NCBI RefSeq assembly: GCF_009720365.1
Contig: NZ_ML769316.1
Location: 248,001-312,000 of the forward strand
Length of the DNA stretch: 64,000 nt
Direction of reading: 5' to 3'
Origin: Catellatospora paridis
GTDB lineage: Bacteria > Actinomycetota > Actinomycetes > Mycobacteriales > Micromonosporaceae
How positions within the stretch are numbered: the first letter of the stretch is position 1; each line of letters begins with the position of its first letter. Shown here one piece after another: positions 60,136-64,000 of the stretch. The notes beneath the pieces are model-generated. The model ran no database searches. It saw nothing but the letters and a program-made list of their open reading frames with translations, and had not been told where the DNA came from. A program made the position numbers and the translations under genes.

Positions 60136-61332
60136 ATGCCCCGAACCACCCACCGGACCGGGTTCGCCCTGGTCGCGCTCGCGTACGCCGCCACCACCAC
60201 AGCCGGTTCCGTGCCGACACCGCTCTACGTCCTGTTCCAACACCGAGATCATTTCGGTACGGCGATGGTCAGCGTCGTCTTCGCCGTCTACGTCATCGGC
60301 GTCATCGCCGGCCTGCTCGTCGCCGCAGCCCACGCCGACCGCCTCGGCCGCCGCCCGGCGCTCACCGCCGCGATAGCCGTCCAACTGCTGGCCTGCGCCG
60401 TCTTCGTGGCCTGGCCCGCGCTGCCCGGCCTGCTGCTCGGCCGGGTGCTGTCCGGCCTGTCGGTCGGGCTGATCTCCGGCCCGGCCACCACCTACCTGCT
60501 CGAACTGCACCGCCACGCCCGCCCCGACGCAGACCGCGGGCACGCCGAGGTCGTCAGCACCGCCGCCAACCTCGGCGGCATCGCACTCGGCCCGCTGCTG
60601 TCGGGCGTGCTCGCCGAGTGGGCCCCGGCACCACTGCGACTGCCGTTCCTGGCAACCGGAGCCGTGCTGGTGGCCGGCGTACTACTGCTCGGCCTCGCCC
60701 CGGAGACCGCGACCGCCACCGACCGACCGTCGCGGGCACCCGCCCCGGCACCCGAGCACCGGCGGACCTTCGCCGCCTCCTACCTCGGCGCCCTCGTCGC
60801 CTTCGCGATCTTCGGGCTGTTCGCCGCGCTCAGCCCGTCGTTCCTCGCCGACACGCTCGGATACCACTCGCACGCCCTCGCCGGCGTCGTCGCGTGCGTG
60901 GGGCTCGGCGCGGCAGCCGGCGGACAGCTCGGCCTACGGCGGCTCCCGCCACGTCGAGCGCTGGCGACCGCCGCCATCACGATGCCGTTCGGCCTCGCCC
61001 TCGTGGTCGCCGGCGTGTCGACGAGCAGCCTGGGCCTGTTCGTCCTCGGCGGCGCGCTGGCCGGAGCCGCCGCCGGCCTGCTGCTGCGCGCATCGCTGAC
61101 CACAGTCGTCCAGCTCAGCCCCGTGAACCAGCGCGCCCGTACGCTGGCGGCCCTGTTCATCACCGGATACAGCGGCCTGGCCATCCCGGTCATCGGGCTG
61201 GGCGCCGCCACCCAGCTCGCCGGCCCAGACGGCGCCCTCACCGGCTTCGCGACCCTGATCGTGGCCGCTCTCGCGGCGATCACCGCCGTGCGCCTGCGCC
61301 ACGACCCACGCCCGTACACCATGGCGATGTAG
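60136..61332 (+). CDS. MFS transporter
   Basis: A 398-residue major facilitator protein with about twelve membrane helices. The loop-2 signature AHADRLGRRPALTAAIAV and PLYVLFQHRDHFGTAMVSVV near the N-terminus fit drug/sugar efflux MFS members; the second half contains ALSPSFLADTLGYHSHALAG and LVLSPVNQRARTLAALFITG-like sequence. Substrate unknown. It is divergent from and probably controlled by the LysR regulator. ATG 60136. Confidence 0.88.
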   Translation: MPRTTHRTGFALVALAYAATTTAGSVPTPLYVLFQHRDHFGTAMVSVVFAVYVIGVIAGLLVAAAHADRLGRRPALTAAIAVQLLACAVFVAWPALPGLLLGRVLSGLSVGLISGPATTYLLELHRHARPDADRGHAEVVSTAANLGGIALGPLLSGVLAEWAPAPLRLPFLATGAVLVAGVLLLGLAPETATATDRPSRAPAPAPEHRRTFAASYLGALVAFAIFGLFAALSPSFLADTLGYHSHALAGVVACVGLGAAAGGQLGLRRLPPRRALATAAITMPFGLALVVAGVSTSSLGLFVLGGALAGAAAGLLLRASLTTVVQLSPVNQRARTLAALFITGYSGLAIPVIGLGAATQLAGPDGALTGFATLIVAALAAITAVRLRHDPRPYTMAM

Positions 61333-61463
61333 CCGGGCCGTACCCGAATGCGCAGGCCACCGCCACTGCCACGGCCTACGCTCATGATGACCGCCGTCCC
61401 GGGGCAGCGGTCGCGGCACTTCCGCCCTCGGGACACCGTGGTGTCGGTGGAGGGGACGATGCG

Positions 61464-61859
61464 ATGGATACCGACGTTCGGATCAGGGGCGCCATCGAGG
61501 AACACTGGCGGGCCTCAGAGTCCGGTGAGGCCGAGCCGGAGCACGCCATCTACGCCGAAGACGCGATCCTCCACTATCCCCAGTCGGGAGAACGATTCCG
61601 AGGCCGTGCCACGATCCAGGCACAACGCGGCGGGCACCCCGCTGATCGGCACTTCACCGTTGTCCGGATAACCGGCAGCCGGAATCTATGGGTGAGCGAA
61701 TGCGTCATCACCTACGACGGCTCGCCCACCTACTCGGTGAGCATCATGGAATTCGACGGCGAGCGCGTGGTGCGCGAAACACAGTATTTCGCAGATCCCT
61801 TCGCAGCTCCTGCTTGGCGCGCAGCGCTCGCAGAGCCGGAGCCGGAGCCGGGCCGGTGA
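61464..61859 (+). CDS. NTF2-like (SnoaL) family protein
   Basis: A 131-residue protein of the NTF2-like superfamily: IRGAIEEHWRASESGEAEPE, HAIYAEDAILHYPQSGERFR, GRATIQAQRGGHPADRHFTV and VSIMEFDGERVVRETQYFAD, FAAPAWRAALAEP. Such proteins act as cyclases, isomerases or ligand-binding modules. ATG 61464 has GGAGG fourteen bases upstream. It is 130 bp downstream of the MFS gene, separate transcript likely. Confidence 0.85.
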   Translation: MDTDVRIRGAIEEHWRASESGEAEPEHAIYAEDAILHYPQSGERFRGRATIQAQRGGHPADRHFTVVRITGSRNLWVSECVITYDGSPTYSVSIMEFDGERVVRETQYFADPFAAPAWRAALAEPEPEPGR

Positions 61860-62031
61860 CGGTGCCGGCCACGCTCTGCCGCGAGCAACGCAAGCGACAG
61901 AACAGGCCGCCCGCTCAGGAGCACCACGGCAGATACACGACGCACCTGATGACTCCTGATCCTGCCGGCGACACGACACCGCCGTCATCACCGGGCCTGC
62001 ATCACCATCGGCCCGGACGGGCGCGTACCGC

Positions 62032-63021
62032 GTGGGGCTGAACCGCACGCCACCGAGCTTCTTCGCCGCGCCCTTCGGCATCACCGGGCTGGCCCGCACC
62101 TGGCAGGCACTCACCGACACCGCCAACGCGCCACGGGCGGTGTCCGTCGTGCTGTACCTGATCGCGGCAGTACTGTGGACGGTGCTGATGGTCGGCTACC
62201 TGGCCCGCGCCATCACCACCCGCGGCCGACTGTCCGCCGACCTGCAAGACCCCGTACTCAACCCATTCGTCAGCCTCATCGCGATCGTCGCGATGCAACT
62301 CGGCGTCGGCCTGCACCCCCACGCCCCACAGACGGCGACGATAATCGTCGACATCGCACTCGCCGCGGTCATCGGACTCGGCTGCTGGCTCACCGGGCAA
62401 TGGATGACGGGTCGCCTCGACCAGGACAAGTTCCACCCCGGCTACCTGCTTCCGACCGGCGCCGGCGGCCTGCTCGCCTCGACCGACGCGACCACGGTCG
62501 GCCAACCCGGCCTGGGCATGGTGTGCTTCGGCATCGGGCTCGTGTGCTCGCTCATGATCAGCACGCTGCTGCTGCAGCGGCTGTCCTTCCGCCCTCCGTT
62601 ACCGGCCCCGCTCATCCCGACCCTGGCCATCCTGGTCGCACCCGGCCCGGTCGCCGGCCTGGCCTGGTTCGCACTCACCCCGACGCCCGACACCCTTGCC
62701 TACATCCTCGCCGGGTACGCCATCCTGATGACACTGGCGCAGATCCCCCTGCTCCGCTTCTACCTTCGCATCCCGTTCTCACCGACCTTCTGGTCGTTCA
62801 CGTTCTCCGCCGCGGCAGTGGCCACCCTGTCGATACGCTGGCTGGCAAGCCAGGGGCCCTCCGCACAGCACGCACTGAGCTGGCTGATCACGCTCCTGGT
62901 GAGCGCGTTCATCGGCGCCATCGCCGTCAGGTCCATCATTTCGCTCTCGCGTGGCCAGTACTTCCCTCCGGCGTCCACAGCGACGCCAACACGAGATGGC
63001 CGTCGTCCGGGGTCGCGGTGA
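62032..63021 (+). CDS. TDT family (TehA/SLAC1) transporter
   Basis: A 329-residue protein with ten membrane helices of the tellurite-resistance/dicarboxylate transporter family: FFAAPFGITGLARTWQALTD, VLYLIAAVLWTVLMVGYLAR, LPTGAGGLLASTDATTVGQP, GMVCFGIGLVCSLMISTLLL and FSPTFWSFTFSAAAVATLSI. The conserved Phe that gates SLAC1-like channels lies in FWSFTF. Likely an anion or C4-dicarboxylate/sulfite carrier. GTG 62032 precedes the first helix; no clear ribosome site. Confidence 0.85.
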   Translation: MGLNRTPPSFFAAPFGITGLARTWQALTDTANAPRAVSVVLYLIAAVLWTVLMVGYLARAITTRGRLSADLQDPVLNPFVSLIAIVAMQLGVGLHPHAPQTATIIVDIALAAVIGLGCWLTGQWMTGRLDQDKFHPGYLLPTGAGGLLASTDATTVGQPGLGMVCFGIGLVCSLMISTLLLQRLSFRPPLPAPLIPTLAILVAPGPVAGLAWFALTPTPDTLAYILAGYAILMTLAQIPLLRFYLRIPFSPTFWSFTFSAAAVATLSIRWLASQGPSAQHALSWLITLLVSAFIGAIAVRSIISLSRGQYFPPASTATPTRDGRRPGSR

Positions 63022-63169
63022 AACCAGACGCCCGGACGTGGCGATGACAACCCCTCCGGGCTACGCCGCGACCGACACGCATTCGAATAGCCCATCTCGG
63101 AGTTGGGTCCGAGCACCACGGCCCCCCAGTTTCCGGACCGCGCTGACCCTCGCATGGGAAATCGCCGCC

Positions 63170-64000
63170 TCAGACCGCAGGAGGCAACTCGGGGTCGGGC
63201 GGGCCGAGGTAGGGGAATTGCCACGTCAGGTCGTTGTGAGGATGGAGACCGGTCGGGGGGACCTTGCCGTAGGTCAACCATGCGAAGCGGTAGCTGTAGA
63301 CGTCGTCGATGAGTTTGCGGCCGTTGGGGTAGGAGACCGGCTTGGTGCGGTCGTAGCGGAGGATGTCGGGCAGGCACTGCAGGGCGGCCCGTCTGGCCTC
63401 CTCGGGCGGGTAGCCTGCCTTTTCCAGCACCTGCGACCAGGGACCAAGGTAGTTGGCCACATCGTCGGCGGGCTGCCGAGAGTTGTAGGGGTTCTGCTCG
63501 GCGCTGGGATTGATGAATGCGTTGAGGGTCGGATGCCCGCCGCGGTCCAGCTGCTCGAGCACGCCGTTGCTGCGCCGGCTGACCGTGGCCCACACTCCGA
63601 TCACCGGGCCGGGGCCGAGCAGGTCGCTGGGCACCTCCAGCACGATGGCGTCGACGTTGTTGTCGGCGAAGTCGTCGTGCCCGGTCCATTTCAACCCGTG
63701 CAGGGCGCCCTCGGCGTCGGAGAAGAACGGGTCGCTGCGCAGCCCGGCGAACAGGCGGATCTCCCCCGGCTCGGCGACCATGACTGGCTGGGTCGCGCTC
63801 CCGAAGCTGACCGGGATGGTCTCGGTGAGAAGCATGCCGACCGGTTCGGTCTGGCGGGCGTCGGCTCCGGTGGCGTAGCGGGCGGTGCCGGTCTGGCTGC
63901 CGTTCTCGTACTCGGAGAACGTGAACGCGAACGCGATGTCGGCGAGCGCGTCGCCGTCGGTGTCGACGTTGATCCGGTAGACCGCGCCGGGGTAGAACTC
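63170..64000 (-). CDS. DUF4331 family protein, N-terminus cut by window edge
   Basis: 277 codons are open from the right edge to TGA 63170. DUF4331 features: YRINVDTDGDALADIAFAFT, GEIRLFAGLRSDPFFSDAEG, VDAIVLEVPSDLLGPGPVIG, VWATVSRRSNGVLEQLDRGG and NPSAEQNPYNSRQPADDV, then SYRFAWLTYGKVPP. The family is annotated as secreted, metal-associated proteins of unknown role, so a signal peptide is expected beyond the window. The C-terminus ends in a Pro-rich PYLGPPDPELPPAV. Confidence 0.85.
   Translation of the reverse strand, partial: EFYPGAVYRINVDTDGDALADIAFAFTFSEYENGSQTGTARYATGADARQTEPVGMLLTETIPVSFGSATQPVMVAEPGEIRLFAGLRSDPFFSDAEGALHGLKWTGHDDFADNNVDAIVLEVPSDLLGPGPVIGVWATVSRRSNGVLEQLDRGGHPTLNAFINPSAEQNPYNSRQPADDVANYLGPWSQVLEKAGYPPEEARRAALQCLPDILRYDRTKPVSYPNGRKLIDDVYSYRFAWLTYGKVPPTGLHPHNDLTWQFPYLGPPDPELPPAV

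Noticed and set aside
60093-61859. 588-codon frame covering the MFS gene and ending in the NTF2-like protein
   Set aside because: Only the last 131 codons from ATG 61464 are protein-like with their own ribosome site; the rest is a shadow of the MFS gene.
1-64000. CRISPR arrays, rRNA operons, complete tRNA genes and replication origins
   Set aside because: I saw no regularly spaced repeats, no rRNA sequence beyond the 14-base tail match, no complete tRNA, and no origin-type iterons.

Overview
The window is GC-rich actinomycete DNA. Third codon positions are strongly G/C biased, GTG starts and ATGA start/stop overlaps are common, and there is an AfsR-type regulator, a GGDEF-EAL protein and a large SEFIR-CHAT-STAND protein. 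Together these suggest a filamentous genus, possibly Micromonosporaceae; this is inference, because no rRNA or other marker gene is present. About 60 genes look intact. Many short pieces of broken genes and transposases lie between them, so this is accessory, often rearranged chromosome rather than core.

Layout. 1-3.8 kb: lower-GC membrane protein cut by the left edge, IS110 scrap, Mrr-like endonuclease, DUF6615 protein, small conserved protein and the 5' half of a tRNA-Pro, which looks like one end of an integrated island. 4.2-8.0 kb: an intact IS5-family element beside a 5'-truncated LLM oxidoreductase, a YceI gene, then decayed FAD-oxidase and IS5 pieces. 8.0-13.5 kb: a coupled pair of unknown membrane proteins and a PAS-GGDEF-EAL c-di-GMP protein. 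13.8-21.3 kb: pirin pair, then a tight malonate decarboxylase operon mdcA-B-C-(DE fusion)-G-H closed by a strong hairpin. 21.3-28.5 kb: secreted hydrolase, an unusual P450 and the 1406-residue SEFIR-CHAT-STAND-TPR protein. 28.5-38 kb: frameshifted DUF4288 gene, coupled vWA and surface-protein pair, secreted propeller protein, YidD-like protein, small kinase, divergent low-affinity iron permeases, a collision of two pseudogenes and a small secreted protein. 38-47.5 kb: AfsR-like regulator, glutaredoxin-thioredoxin reductase fusion, haloperoxidase-type hydrolase, divergent SDR/TetR pair and a graveyard of IS6, pRiA4b and IS110 pieces. 47.5-64 kb: phosphotransferase, SMI1/KNR4, MerR-HEAT pair, YCII, GGCT, small proteins, a GGDEF-only protein with an altered motif, VOC, a PadR/HAAS/91-aa operon, epoxide-hydrolase-like enzyme, PPOX protein, divergent LysR/MFS, NTF2-like protein, TDT transporter and a DUF4331 protein cut by the right edge.

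The only complete pathway is malonate decarboxylation: MdcA, C, D and E form the enzyme, MdcB and MdcG make and attach the prosthetic group, and MdcH loads malonyl. No transporter or mdc regulator is adjacent. The best candidates for new biology are the SEFIR-CHAT-STAND protein, the membrane pair at 8.0-10.1 kb with VVQG repeats, and the island at the broken tRNA-Pro.
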